This document shows positions 46,201-55,100 of a stretch of DNA of 64,000 nucleotides, piece after piece. Under the pieces are notes generated by a model. It saw only the letters and a list, made by a program, of their open reading frames with translations. It did no database searches and had not been told where the DNA came from. Where the stretch lies: assembly GCF_022129445.1 (NCBI RefSeq), contig NZ_JADQAQ010000022.1, positions 1 through 64,000 on the forward strand, given 5' to 3'. The translations under genes were made by a program, and so were the position numbers. Every line of letters starts with the position of its first letter. The first letter of the stretch is position 1. The DNA is from Photobacterium sp. Ph5. GTDB lineage: Bacteria > Pseudomonadota > Gammaproteobacteria > Enterobacterales > Vibrionaceae.

Positions 46201-46354
46201 TATCATGGACGGTAATTTGAATTTTTGATTGGCTAATTTGTGGGGTATAACGCCAAGGCAATTTTTGACAAAAAATCAGACCAATGAATACAGGGATCAA
46301 CCACAATACAGTACATAACACCGGACGGCGTAAACACAGTTCCGTTAATTTCAT
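43277..46354 (-). CDS. RND efflux pump, inner-membrane subunit
   Basis: The 1025-residue protein is of normal AcrB-family length. TM1 is near residues 12-30, a large periplasmic loop follows, and a TM cluster at about 335-540 holds the proton-relay helix LLAMLLAVGLVVDDAIVVVENV (with paired Asp). A second loop and TM cluster (about 850-1015) complete the duplicated fold. Such pumps export drugs, detergents or bile salts across both membranes using protons. It overlaps the adaptor gene by 4 nt, so the two are coupled. No TolC-like gene is beside it. Substrates cannot be predicted. Confidence 0.93.
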   Translation of the reverse strand: MKLTELCLRRPVLCTVLWLIPVFIGLIFCQKLPWRYTPQISQSKIQITVHDSALAAQNMMTEVLIPIQNAIAGTEGISHLSATARQGRGNIIIDVASSVNDSEIDTLVSEIHNDIGNIENKLPDDISPKVTKSDDQGMPAMLIGLTPGPHQAEYEFHQYGIDTLLPQLEQLPAAGAVSVAPSSSQSVLITLNPDKVYYYGLTLNNVINKITDVNSITAISGKTSGTESQYQLVSTGAISSLDDIKKTIVATYQQQPIRLDQVADITIGTPSSQREVKPLVDFSKKNAMLFVLNPQYTATANPLILSEQVHDLLDSMTLPSGMKAKVLLDKSTFIITALNDVYVAIGLAVILVAGVIWLFLGNLRIALIPIVTIPVCLSCSFIILKLAGFSINSLTLLAMLLAVGLVVDDAIVVVENVHRQLRFHDSVFKATAIACRQIGFAIIATTLTLAAVYIPVGLVDGITGQLFQQFAFTLAGTVIISGIVALTLSPMMCSKMMNHKPAGRFENGVNKQLDRLSNAYHRMLSATIDWRKTTLLVMVVVLASSYWPLTKTPSKMLPDEDSGQIFLFQPLVGSSDEASQQKMIDNMNTQLKQIPDIAHVAILASTDFIRGFVTLKPWEDRNLSAQKISEMINARLKEGGNRVYTGVIPAIETGGGRRGNSGGIDLNVSSSVDEQKLAKELTEVTYKIQQSPLFSNARSNLKFDQNQFKININRVLASQYDVPLRNIQQILKLAMSGKSFSNDMSYQGTNYQLHVQLESLFTLTPDSLKQLMIANKQGQLVPMSALISIENEVGPRSLEQYDRATSASLSIRLADGVSMGEGIDALNRMLPDILPANANYTYVDEAKQYLDANQQMLFVFIAALIFIYMVLSAQFESVVDALVVMLSLPITLSVALWALYFSDFTLNVYSQIGLVTLIGLICKHGILITEFANELQAEGLAPREAILTATKTRLRPILMTSLTMILGSLPLLWETGPGANAMGSLGIIIIAGMALGIVDPLFVVPSVYLMVQKLKCKNKAKVIEL

Positions 46355-47442
46355 TTTGTACCTGCCGTTGCTGGCTGTGATGATTGTGTCGTGGGCTGTT
46401 GTGCTAACGTGGCTTCCACTTTTTGGTCGGTACGAAGGTAGTTTTGTCCATTAATCACTAATTGATCCCCTACCGCTAACCCAGACAAAATCTGTACATA
46501 ACCGTCATAGTACTGACCGACTTTGACATCGCGTAATCTGGCTTTATTGTTCACAACAATAAATACCTGTGCGCCTTGAATATTGGTGATAAGTGATGAG
46601 GTTGGGATCGTAACTTGTTGAAGTAATTGTCGCGTTTGCTGAACAACTTTCACATTCTGCCCAGGTGAAAACTTTTTCGCATCAGGCAGTTTCGCTTTTA
46701 AAGTCACTAGACCCATTGCAATATTAGGAGACACGTAACTTACCGTACCTTGAGCATGCTCGGAAGGTGTAAGCTCTGAATAAACAGTCACGGTTTGATC
46801 AAGATGGTAATTTTGTTTTTGTGCTGCTGGCAGTTGATATTCAATCGACAATTGATCTGGGGTATACAAGGTTGCAAGGGTATTACCCACAGTCACTACG
46901 TCGCCAACATGAAAATCAGTTTGGCTGATCACACCATCAAATGGCGCTTTGATTGCCAACTCTGTAAGTTGAGACTCATCTTGCTCTAGTTGTGCTAATG
47001 CCTGTTTGTAATCACTTTCGCTTTCATCATACGTGCTACGAGCCACCACTCCTTTATTCACCAATTCTTTTTGACGTAACCATGCTTGTTTCGTGGCGTT
47101 AAGCTGCGCCTGATCTCGTGCAACTTTTGCTTTAGCTGCCGCAGGATCAAACTGCACTAATAGTTGACCTTTCTTTACCGCTTGCCCTGCTTCGAAATAA
47201 ATCGCTGTAATTTGACTCGTCTGTAAACTTTTTAGCGCAACCGAATTATGGCTTTTCACCACTCCATAGCCCGTTACCTGCTCCGTCAAGGTTCGTGCTG
47301 TTACAGGTCGGGTTTCTACTTGAACGACCTTCGATAAATGCTGTTTGTGAGAGGATGAATCTGACTGGTTTTCTTGATTACAGCCAACAAGCGTGAGGGT
47401 CACAGCAGCGAAAACTATCGCCGAAATACATTTTTCTTTCAT
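46351..47442 (-). CDS. RND membrane-fusion (adaptor) lipoprotein
   Basis: I start at the ATG at 47442 (363 residues); a TTG three codons earlier is less likely. A lipoprotein signal with lipobox LVGC is followed by the HlyD-type fold: barrel-sandwich (VVQVETRPVTARTLTEQVTGYG; FEAGQAVKKGQLLVQFDPAAAKAKVARDQAQL), an alpha-hairpin (about 95-150, coiled coil LVNKGVVARSTYDESESDYKQA) and FDGVISQTDFHVGDVVTVG, then beta-barrel. It links the RND pump to an outer-membrane channel in the periplasm. It overlaps the pump gene by 4 nt and precedes it in the operon. Confidence 0.93.
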   Translation of the reverse strand: MKEKCISAIVFAAVTLTLVGCNQENQSDSSSHKQHLSKVVQVETRPVTARTLTEQVTGYGVVKSHNSVALKSLQTSQITAIYFEAGQAVKKGQLLVQFDPAAAKAKVARDQAQLNATKQAWLRQKELVNKGVVARSTYDESESDYKQALAQLEQDESQLTELAIKAPFDGVISQTDFHVGDVVTVGNTLATLYTPDQLSIEYQLPAAQKQNYHLDQTVTVYSELTPSEHAQGTVSYVSPNIAMGLVTLKAKLPDAKKFSPGQNVKVVQQTRQLLQQVTIPTSSLITNIQGAQVFIVVNNKARLRDVKVGQYYDGYVQILSGLAVGDQLVINGQNYLRTDQKVEATLAQQPTTQSSQPATAGTK

Positions 47443-47451
47443 CACAATCAA

Positions 47452-47773
47452 CTTATCTGGAAATTAAACAATATAAGTAAGGCACTTATCTTAATTACCA
47501 GCACCTCATAACATACCTTTTAAGAATTATATCTTAACAAGACCGTTTATGAGGTTAAGTCAGAGCTATGTTGGTTTACAGTTATTTACATTTAGCATTC
47601 ATCAGTAAATGCAAAATAACAATTATTTACAGTGTATTTTTTTATACGTGTCGAATTTATAAACAATGAGGGTTAAAAGTTACGACGCGGCTATCAACAT
47701 GTAAATGGTAAATATTTACTTGTAACTTGAAACCTTTATTTTATCCAAACTATTAAGTTAATAAGGGTACGCC
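47452..47773. other. divergent intergenic region, 322 bp
   Basis: Spacer between the RND operon and the lipoprotein at 47774. It contains the inverted repeat at 47581-47620 and a cluster of TTTAC/GTAAA words including palindrome GTAAATATTTAC near 47709-47720. Otherwise nothing coding is seen. Confidence 0.5.
47581..47620. promoter_or_regulatory. imperfect inverted repeat, possible operator
   Basis: GTTATTTACATTTA and its near-complement TAAATGCAAAATAAC flank an 11-nt centre. It lies 139 nt before the RND adaptor start and 154 nt before the lipoprotein start, so either gene could be regulated. Function is inferred only from position and symmetry. Confidence 0.4.
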
Positions 47774-48058
47774 ATGTTCAGTAAGCGTGATAAATACGCT
47801 CTCATCTTATCGACTTTGTTGCTCGTAGGTTGTAATGGTTCAAATTCTGAATCCACAACCACTATACCAACCGAGACACCAGTTGAAGTCCCAGTTGAAA
47901 AAGATAAGACATTCTCTTCTGTTGAAAGCTTTGACAAATTCATAGCTGAAAATGGAGAGATAACAGAAGATCAAACAATAACACTAGATCTTGCCGATGG
48001 TGAGACATTCGTTTTAAACAAGGATTTAACGATTAAAGGCAATTTAATCATCAAATAA
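47774..48058 (+). CDS. small lipoprotein of unknown function
   Basis: A 94-residue protein with lipobox LVGC (Cys20), followed by a Ser/Thr/Pro/Glu-rich linker (STTTIPTETPVEVPVEK, about 26-42) and a short domain SVESFDKFIAENGEITEDQTITLDLADG. The frame stops at NKDLTIKGNLIIK, a pattern like the first rung of a beta-helix (right-handed repeats usually go on for many turns), so it may be a truncated remnant or simply a small protein. The next gene begins 11 nt later with a good SD on the same strand, forming a pair. Confidence 0.7.
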   Translation: MFSKRDKYALILSTLLLVGCNGSNSESTTTIPTETPVEVPVEKDKTFSSVESFDKFIAENGEITEDQTITLDLADGETFVLNKDLTIKGNLIIK

Positions 48059-48069
48059 GGACATTGATA

Positions 48070-48819
48070 ATGACTAAACTTTTTCCTCTTTCTGTTATTG
48101 CACTACTAACGGGTCTGTCTACAGCAGCCTCTGCAGCTTCACTTGATGTTCATGGCGAAATCAAAGTTAATGGTAAAACCGTTATCGATGCTAAAGGCAA
48201 TCTAATTCAAGACCAAAGTGATCTTATTAACATTGATGATTATGCTAACGCCGTACCAAATCGTATTGTGACTTTAGCTGCACCTGTAGGTGAAGATGGT
48301 GCCGTTAAAGTATATAAAATTACCTACGACGAAACAGGAAGATCATACAAAGAAGAAGACTTCTACAATAATAAACTCGGTTGGTCTATTAAGTGGGAAG
48401 ATCGTACAACAACGCCTCCTACTCATAAACGTACCGTCACTAATGGATGGGGTGATACAACCACAACCACAAGCTATAAAGATGAATTTACGACTTCATC
48501 TTCTTACCCATTAGCTCAAATTGGTATAAGTATGGCTCGTAGTGATATTTATACGAGTACCGTAATTGACAGTAACCAACCAGATCTTGTTGTCGGTAGC
48601 AAAATAAACAATATGGATTACCAAACATTAACGGTTGTTGATAAAACACCTTTTAATATGGGTGAAACCATAATTGAAGACTGTATTATTGTTACTTATA
48701 ACGCTTCATGGATGATTGATTACGAAACTGGAGCTAAAAAGCCAGATCAAATCCGTACTTTCTGTAAAGGCTACGGTTTGGTGCAGTTTGGTGATTACAA
48801 AGCAACTTCAGCTGAGTAA
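48070..48819 (+). CDS. exported protein of unknown function
   Basis: I start at the ATG at 48070 (249 residues), since AAGGA lies 8 nt before it, and not at the TTG two codons upstream. A Sec signal peptide (MTKLFPLSVIALLTGLSTAASA) is followed by SLDVHGEIKVNGKTVIDAKGNLIQD, a strand pattern common in surface-exposed beta domains. Then comes a Thr-rich stretch (TTTPPTHKRTVTNGWGDTTTTTSY) and a late CIIVTYN...FCKGYG that could form a disulfide. It is co-transcribed with the lipoprotein gene. Neither has a recognisable family. The two may act together at the cell surface; this is inference from the pairing only. Confidence 0.75.
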   Translation: MTKLFPLSVIALLTGLSTAASAASLDVHGEIKVNGKTVIDAKGNLIQDQSDLINIDDYANAVPNRIVTLAAPVGEDGAVKVYKITYDETGRSYKEEDFYNNKLGWSIKWEDRTTTPPTHKRTVTNGWGDTTTTTSYKDEFTTSSSYPLAQIGISMARSDIYTSTVIDSNQPDLVVGSKINNMDYQTLTVVDKTPFNMGETIIEDCIIVTYNASWMIDYETGAKKPDQIRTFCKGYGLVQFGDYKATSAE

Positions 48820-48837
48820 TTCATACATATTTGTAAA

Positions 48838-48862
48838 AACGACCTTAAATTAAGGTCGTTTT
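48838..48862. terminator. bidirectional terminator
   Basis: AACGACCTTAA-ATTAAGGTCGTT with A-run and TTTTTATTTT, between convergent genes at 48070 and 48897. Confidence 0.88.
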
Positions 48863-48896
48863 TATTTTCCAAACAAAACATTAAAGCATCTGAGCC

Positions 48897-49325
48897 TTAG
48901 TTAAGCTCTAACCTCTGCTCCATTGCCTGATGAGGAATATTGGCTTCCATAAATTCATCACCGTATGGGGTGAAACCCAGTTTACGGTAAAAGTCGACAG
49001 CATGGGTTTGCGCGCCTAAGTCCACACGGGGATAGCCTTGTTGTTTAGCATACTCCACTAATGCTTGGACGACTTTGACACCTAAGCCTTGCCCACGTGC
49101 AGCTTTGATGATTGCAATACGACCTATATGGCCATCAGCAAGAATGCGCCCTGTGCCTAATGGCTGTTCGCCATCGACAACAAGTACATGCACTGCTTGT
49201 GAATCTAAACCATCAAACTCGATTTCAGGATCAATGTGTTGCTCTTTAATAAACACCTGCTCGCGTACTAAGCGAATACTCTCTTTATTCGCACCATCAA
49301 AAGCAACAATTTTTACATCTACCAT
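48897..49325 (-). CDS. GNAT-family N-acetyltransferase
   Basis: A 142-residue protein with the GNAT core: VREQVFIKEQHIDPEIEFDG at the N-terminus, a central strand HVLVVDGEQPLGTGRI, the acetyl-CoA loop RIAIIKAARGQGLGVKVVQALVEYA (R/Q-x-x-G-x-G/A) and FYRKLGFTPYG. It transfers an acetyl group from acetyl-CoA to an unknown amine, cytosolic. It resembles the YjcF/ElaA-like subgroup. The U32 gene lies 21 nt upstream on the same strand, so both are probably one transcript. Confidence 0.88.
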   Translation of the reverse strand: MVDVKIVAFDGANKESIRLVREQVFIKEQHIDPEIEFDGLDSQAVHVLVVDGEQPLGTGRILADGHIGRIAIIKAARGQGLGVKVVQALVEYAKQQGYPRVDLGAQTHAVDFYRKLGFTPYGDEFMEANIPHQAMEQRLELN

Positions 49326-49346
49326 GACATATCCTATTTATCTGAA

Positions 49347-51620
49347 TCACAGACCTTTTTTATATTGCTGAGAAATAGTGCCAATAATGGTTTGCTCTAA
49401 TGTTGTTTTCGCGGTGATATCACCATGAATATACGCATTAAACAAAGAGACTAACATTGCTTTATCAGCATTTACTTCTGTTTCCGTTTTAATATCACGA
49501 AGATCGATCATAAAGCGAGTAAACTTATCAGGGAAATCTGTCACCGCCTGTAAATTCATATAATTCTGCTGGCTATATAGCGCATTATGCGCGCCTCTTT
49601 GTTTATCTAATACAAACGACGCATCTTTTAAGCTCAAGATAGACGCTGACTTATCACACTTACGTAGGCACTTATTATCAAAATGCTTTTTCTTACAGCC
49701 TACTGTTTGATGGAATAAACACTGGCGGCTCATTAACATCATTAATGGATGATAAATACTGTAATGTAATTCAAAATTTTCAGGGCATACCATTGGGTTA
49801 ATTTGCTTACGATTGATCTCGTTAGAAACGAATGCGCCCTTCGCATTAAATTCATCAGCGATGCACTGTAGGCTAAATGAATTAGTTAAGTTCAAGTAAG
49901 GTCCCGCAATCCAATCAATTCCTTGCTGATAAGCCACATGCGCAATACCACTGTTATTCGTCACAATACAATTAGGTTTCACGCGCTCAATAAATGCAAT
50001 TGCAGCTTGGTAGTTTTCACCAATTAAAATCGCTGGAAACCATGGCACAAGATGAGGATGCGCTTCAAATAATGCTACCGTTTTTTCCAATTCCATCGAT
50101 AAGCCTTCAGGAATGGTGTAATACAGCACAGCATTATTATCTTGATTTAATGCCACATCACTTGGGTCAGAAATTAATATCGCCAGCTCTGGCGTGATCC
50201 CTGTTGGCTTACGGTGATTGATACTATTACGTGGTTTTGGCGTATCAATCGGCGCTACTAGCGCTTTTTCACCATTTAACTGATAACCAATTTGTTCTTT
50301 TAATTGTGCTAATTCCGTAAAAGGAACTGACGTATTTTCGGCGAGTCCTGAAATATCAACGTGGGTGATCTGATACTCACCTTCATTAGCCAAACTTTGA
50401 AAACGTTTTTCTAATAACTCATGAGTTAATACGTGTTTTTGTGCACGAATAAGTACTGACTCTGATTGTAACTCTATCGTTTGATCCGGCGTTGTCACTA
50501 TCACAGTTAAATATTGACCTTCTTCACCGCTAAAGATCATAGTCATGGGTAGCGAGCTAACATCCATGGCTTTCGTGACATCTTCAACGGTATTAATAAT
50601 CGCTGTTTTGTCATCGTACAATTTCTGTTTTACACCATTTACTGCATCAATTGTGGTTGCTTGATAGACCTGAGTAAAATGACTCACTGAGTTATCACGA
50701 GGGTTATCAATGAACATGCTCTTATTGATATCACCTTGGAGATACGAGTTAGAAAAGTCGCGGTTAAAGACCGTAAACAGTGACGTTGTATCGCTTAGTA
50801 ACGGCTTTTGCTCACAGTAACGATCGATCTGCTGACGCCATTGATCGACCACGGTATACACGTAGTGTGATTTCTTAATTCGCCCTTCCACTTTCAGCGA
50901 ATATACCCCAGCATCAGCCAACTCAACCATATTAGAAAAAGCTGAGTTATCTTTCATGTTTAATGGAAAATCTTTACCAGCAGCGGTAGTTTGGTATTGA
51001 TCACGGCATGGCTGACTACAACGACCACGGTTACCCGAGTTACCATTTTTCACCGAACTGATGTAACACAAACCAGAGAAGCCGATACAGTATGAACCAT
51101 GAACAAACACTTCCATAAGTACATTGTGTTGATGTCCAAATTGAGCCAAATGCTTAATTTCACGAATGTTCAACTCACGGGATAAGTTAACACGGCTTGC
51201 TTGAAGCTGTTTTAAAAATAGGATTTGACCGTCGTTATGGGTATTGATCTGCGTTGAAGCATGAACATCCAAGGTTGGGAAATGTTCTTTAATGATGTGG
51301 AACAAGCCTAAATCTTGCAAAATCACACCATCAACTTTGGTGTTAACCAACTTATTCAATAAGCGAATAACCGCAGGAATTTCACTATCTAATACGACGA
51401 TATTTAAGGTAAGAAAAATCTTACAATTGTTCTGATGTGCTAAACGAATAATGCCACTTAATACATCAAAGGTAAGGTTAGTGGCTCGATTTCGAGCGTT
51501 GAAGCTATCTAAACCACAATAAATTGCATCAGCGCCAGCAGCAATGGCAGCTTTAATCGATTCGATATCGCCACCGGGTGCCAATAACTCAAAATTCTTA
51601 GTTTTCGCAACATTGCTCAT
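49347..51620 (-). CDS. U32 peptidase-family protein (RlhA/TrhP-like)
   Basis: I choose the internal ATG at 51620 (757 residues, MSNVAKTKNFELLAPGGD) because AAGGT lies upstream of it; the frame also opens at 51647. The signature EVFVHGSYCIGFSGLCYIS (U32 pattern E-x-F-x2-G-S-x-C-x4-G-x-C-x-I-S) and the following NRGRCSQPCR supply Cys residues for a likely Fe-S site. N-terminal APGGDIESIKAAIAAGADAIYCGL is a TIM-barrel phosphate-type loop. Members often modify RNA by hydroxylation (RlhA on 23S rRNA; TrhP on tRNA) despite the peptidase name. At 757 residues it is longer than RlhA, and the C-terminal part holds further Cys motifs (CLFHQTVGCKKKH, CLRKC). Confidence 0.85.
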   Translation of the reverse strand: MSNVAKTKNFELLAPGGDIESIKAAIAAGADAIYCGLDSFNARNRATNLTFDVLSGIIRLAHQNNCKIFLTLNIVVLDSEIPAVIRLLNKLVNTKVDGVILQDLGLFHIIKEHFPTLDVHASTQINTHNDGQILFLKQLQASRVNLSRELNIREIKHLAQFGHQHNVLMEVFVHGSYCIGFSGLCYISSVKNGNSGNRGRCSQPCRDQYQTTAAGKDFPLNMKDNSAFSNMVELADAGVYSLKVEGRIKKSHYVYTVVDQWRQQIDRYCEQKPLLSDTTSLFTVFNRDFSNSYLQGDINKSMFIDNPRDNSVSHFTQVYQATTIDAVNGVKQKLYDDKTAIINTVEDVTKAMDVSSLPMTMIFSGEEGQYLTVIVTTPDQTIELQSESVLIRAQKHVLTHELLEKRFQSLANEGEYQITHVDISGLAENTSVPFTELAQLKEQIGYQLNGEKALVAPIDTPKPRNSINHRKPTGITPELAILISDPSDVALNQDNNAVLYYTIPEGLSMELEKTVALFEAHPHLVPWFPAILIGENYQAAIAFIERVKPNCIVTNNSGIAHVAYQQGIDWIAGPYLNLTNSFSLQCIADEFNAKGAFVSNEINRKQINPMVCPENFELHYSIYHPLMMLMSRQCLFHQTVGCKKKHFDNKCLRKCDKSASILSLKDASFVLDKQRGAHNALYSQQNYMNLQAVTDFPDKFTRFMIDLRDIKTETEVNADKAMLVSLFNAYIHGDITAKTTLEQTIIGTISQQYKKGL

Positions 51621-51880
51621 CAACAATTGTACCTTGTATAACCGCATTAAATGTGAGGACGGCTATTTTACGCGCAAGCTTTCAATAAAGTCCAATAGTG
51701 AGAGTTAAATCACACAATGGATTGAGAGAATATTGAAATATCGACTAATAGAAATATTCAGATAAGCAATTTCTGATTACAGTTATTCCAACCCCAGAAC
51801 AATATCGCTATTATAAATAAAATTTGGCAGCTTAGCCCTTCTGCTATTGCTCTATCGAGCTATAACTAGGATAAAAAATA

Positions 51881-52075
51881 ATGACAAATGCAAACCCAGT
51901 AGAACTAACAGATGCGCAAAAAGAAGCGATTGAAGCCATGGTGACTGATCGTATTAATGCAATGAATAACGATAAAGTATTGTGTGATGCGATTGATGCA
52001 AAAGTGCATGAAATGGAAGAACACCTAAAAGAATATTTTCACCAACGTTTTCATTTTCACAGCAATAAAGCATAA
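51881..52075 (+). CDS. small acidic protein with His-rich end
   Basis: A 64-residue protein, mostly helical and acidic (ELTDAQKEAIEAMVTDRINAMN), ending with the basic and aromatic His-rich stretch HQRFHFHSNKA. No signal or membrane segment. An AGGAT-like ribosome site lies before the ATG and a strong hairpin terminator follows, so it is a real small unit. I do not recognise a family. The acidic helix plus His tail could suit metal binding or a partner protein, which is speculation. Confidence 0.6.
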   Translation: MTNANPVELTDAQKEAIEAMVTDRINAMNNDKVLCDAIDAKVHEMEEHLKEYFHQRFHFHSNKA

Positions 52076-52099
52076 GACATCTATTTCTTATTTAATTTA

Positions 52100-52130
52100 A
52101 AAAAGATCACTCACTTAATAGTGGTCTTTT
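52100..52130 (+). terminator. terminator of the small acidic protein gene
   Basis: AAAGATCACT and AGTGGTCTTT pair with one G-T pair, followed by TTCTTTTTTAAA. Confidence 0.85.
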
Positions 52131-52162
52131 TCTTTTTTAAACTAAGAGAACAGGATTGTCTT

Positions 52163-55100
52163 TTACGTTGTAGTAAACCCTGATTGGTTAAATAATTCCG
52201 TGATCAATTGAGTACTTGATGCCGAGCTAGCTAAACCCAGATCCGCGGCTTGAATATTATCTAAGGTAATTGTTTGCGTATTACTGTTAGATGCGGTGAT
52301 ATTTAATTCAAGTTTTCCACTTGAAGCATCAGCATTAATACCTGCTAATAAGTCGTCGAGTTTTAATCCATCACCTGCACTATCATTCAGTACATCTGTT
52401 AAATCTATTTTATCTTCGCCTAATGCAAAATCAGTGATGACATCGGTACTGCCATCAATATGATCTAACTCCCATATGAACAAATCATCTCCTGCATTAC
52501 CGGTTAAAATATCATTACCGCCACCAGCATAGAAAATATCGTCATCATCACTGCCGATAAGCGTTCGATCTTGATCATCATCAACAATTAATTCGCCGCT
52601 ACCACTCGGTGAAGTACTTGCATCTATTTCCGTTGTTGTATCTTCACCAACATTGATATTAAGTGTAATAGAGGTTGCTGATAAAACACTCTCACTGCCA
52701 ATGGTCGATTCTGCTTCAACAATTAAACTGGTGCTACCCGTTGCTAATCCTGTGAGATATAAATCATCTAATTGGCTAACTGCCACACGGTAAGTACCTG
52801 CTGCAATTTGATCACCAACAATGGCACCATTGCTATCAACAAGATCGCCATCATTTAAGCCACTAACCACTATAGATAGTTCATTGGGCGCAGGGTTAAC
52901 CACCGATGCCATAATGCCAATTAATGGCAACAAGGTTCCTAGTACGGTATGAATAGAGGCTGTTTGCGGCCTATCAAGCTCAATAATTGGTACATCCGGT
53001 TTAGGCGCAACTGTAATACTGGTTTGGGTACTGTCTGTTTTAGCCCCTCCCGAGCCTGAATTACCGTTATCGTTGGTTAACATACGTAACGTATCATCGC
53101 CGTAAAAATTAGGATCACTTTGATAATGGATCCCTGCCGCTAATGCCGCATTAAGATCATCTAGTTTACCCGTTAGAATAACATTCGATGTATTGTTATT
53201 ATCAACGGTGATCCCTGTGGTACTCAATACATTCAATGCACCATGATCAACCGATAAATTCACAGTCATATTGCCATTATCTTCCGTTGCATCGACATCT
53301 TTTACACTGATCCCCGCAATAATAACGCCGATGTCTTCTTCAGCGCTAATATCAGCAGGCATAGTATTAATAGGCGCATCATTAACAGCAGCAACATCAA
53401 ATGACAGGGTTTTAATCACAGCAAGACTATTGGTTGCAAGTACACCATTATCTGATGAGCGCATGTCAAAGTTCATGGTGAAATTACCGTTCGCGTCACC
53501 AGGGTGAAATGCCAAGGTATCTAACGTTGTGCCGCCTGAAATAATAATCCATGAACCATCAGGTTGTTTTTCTGCACTACCGCCGACTGGCGCATCAAAA
53601 CGACTAGAATCAGGCACATCAGTGACGACAACATACAGTTTTTCTGGGGCATTTTCTGTCGCACTGGGATGAGACGGTACAATACTATCCGTATTATCTC
53701 GCACCACTAAATCAAGCGTCAGTGTAATAGGCTGATCTTCTTGTCCTGTATAGGTAGTGATGACATCGGAATCAATTTTGTCACCTACGGGTAGAATATC
53801 AACATTAATGGTTGCAGTATTTTGTGCAATATCATCCAATAAATCTTCTTTGGTAAAGACCAATACGCCTAATGCTAATGTGCCACTGTAATTTTCAGCA
53901 GGAACAATATTAACCCCAGTAAGGCTACCTGTCTGCATACCGACAGGTAACGTAACACTCCACTCGCCATCTCCTAAATTACTGACAGGCCCCGTTAATA
54001 CAAAGCCATCAGGTACGTTAGTTATCTTGGCTGAAATAATTTGCTCTGAACCATCAGTGTCACCGACCTCAAAACTAATTTCTCCTAAACTGATCCCACC
54101 TGATTGATCTTCATCTCCACTAATTGTCGTTTCAGTACCAGTAAACTTAACGGGGTCATCGACAGGAATAACGTCAAATTCAACAGTGGCAGTAAAGTCG
54201 CCTGTTGCTTGGGCTGTTGCTGGGGTCGTTACGGTATAAGTCACATCATCTTCAACAGTAGCAACGGCTGACATACTGACATGACCACTAAAATCTTTTA
54301 CGGGTTGAAATTGAATATTATCTAACTCAGTTTTGTCGACAGTGATCGCCTGTACTGTCATCCCATCCGTTTGAATAAAAGCACCTTGGCTGGCATCAAC
54401 GGTTAACTCGACCTGCTTTAGGCTTTCAAGTCCTGAGGTCAGTGATGTACTGATATCTTTTAATGACGCTGATATTCCTAGAATAACGATACCATCTTCA
54501 TAGGCATGATTATTTTTAATGACTTCTGGTTTACCTGTATCGGCAATGGGTTGATTGTCACCGTCAAGTTTTTCTGTACGTAGCACTTCTAGTGATAATG
54601 TCGGATCGCCATGAGGTGGAACATCGACTACCGGTTCTATACGAACTGTAACGGGCTTAATCAGATTTTTCGTATTACCACTAGTGGTATCGGTGTTGAC
54701 AATGTGAAGATTAAATTGAAAGTCACCCGCGAAGTCGGTTGCAGGATTTAATGAGATACCACTGATATCGACTTTTCCTGCCCCATCAACAGGTACAATC
54801 ATGACGTATTCACCATCGATAAAGTCAAAATCAGTTCCAGATATGGTGACTCCGCTAGGCAAATCAGCAGCCTTAATCACTATTGTCACTGAATCATGAT
54901 TTTGTTCACCATTAACAGAGCCAATAACAATATCATCTTCAATTTGGTCGCCAAGATTAATGACATTATCTTCAGTGCCGGTAACTACGTCAGGATTGAA
55001 AACAATATCCCCTGCCAGCTCGGTGATCATGCTGGTATTCGGGGTAAAATCTAATGTGATAGGCGTAGTAAATGGCACGAGTGTACTGACATCATTTTCA

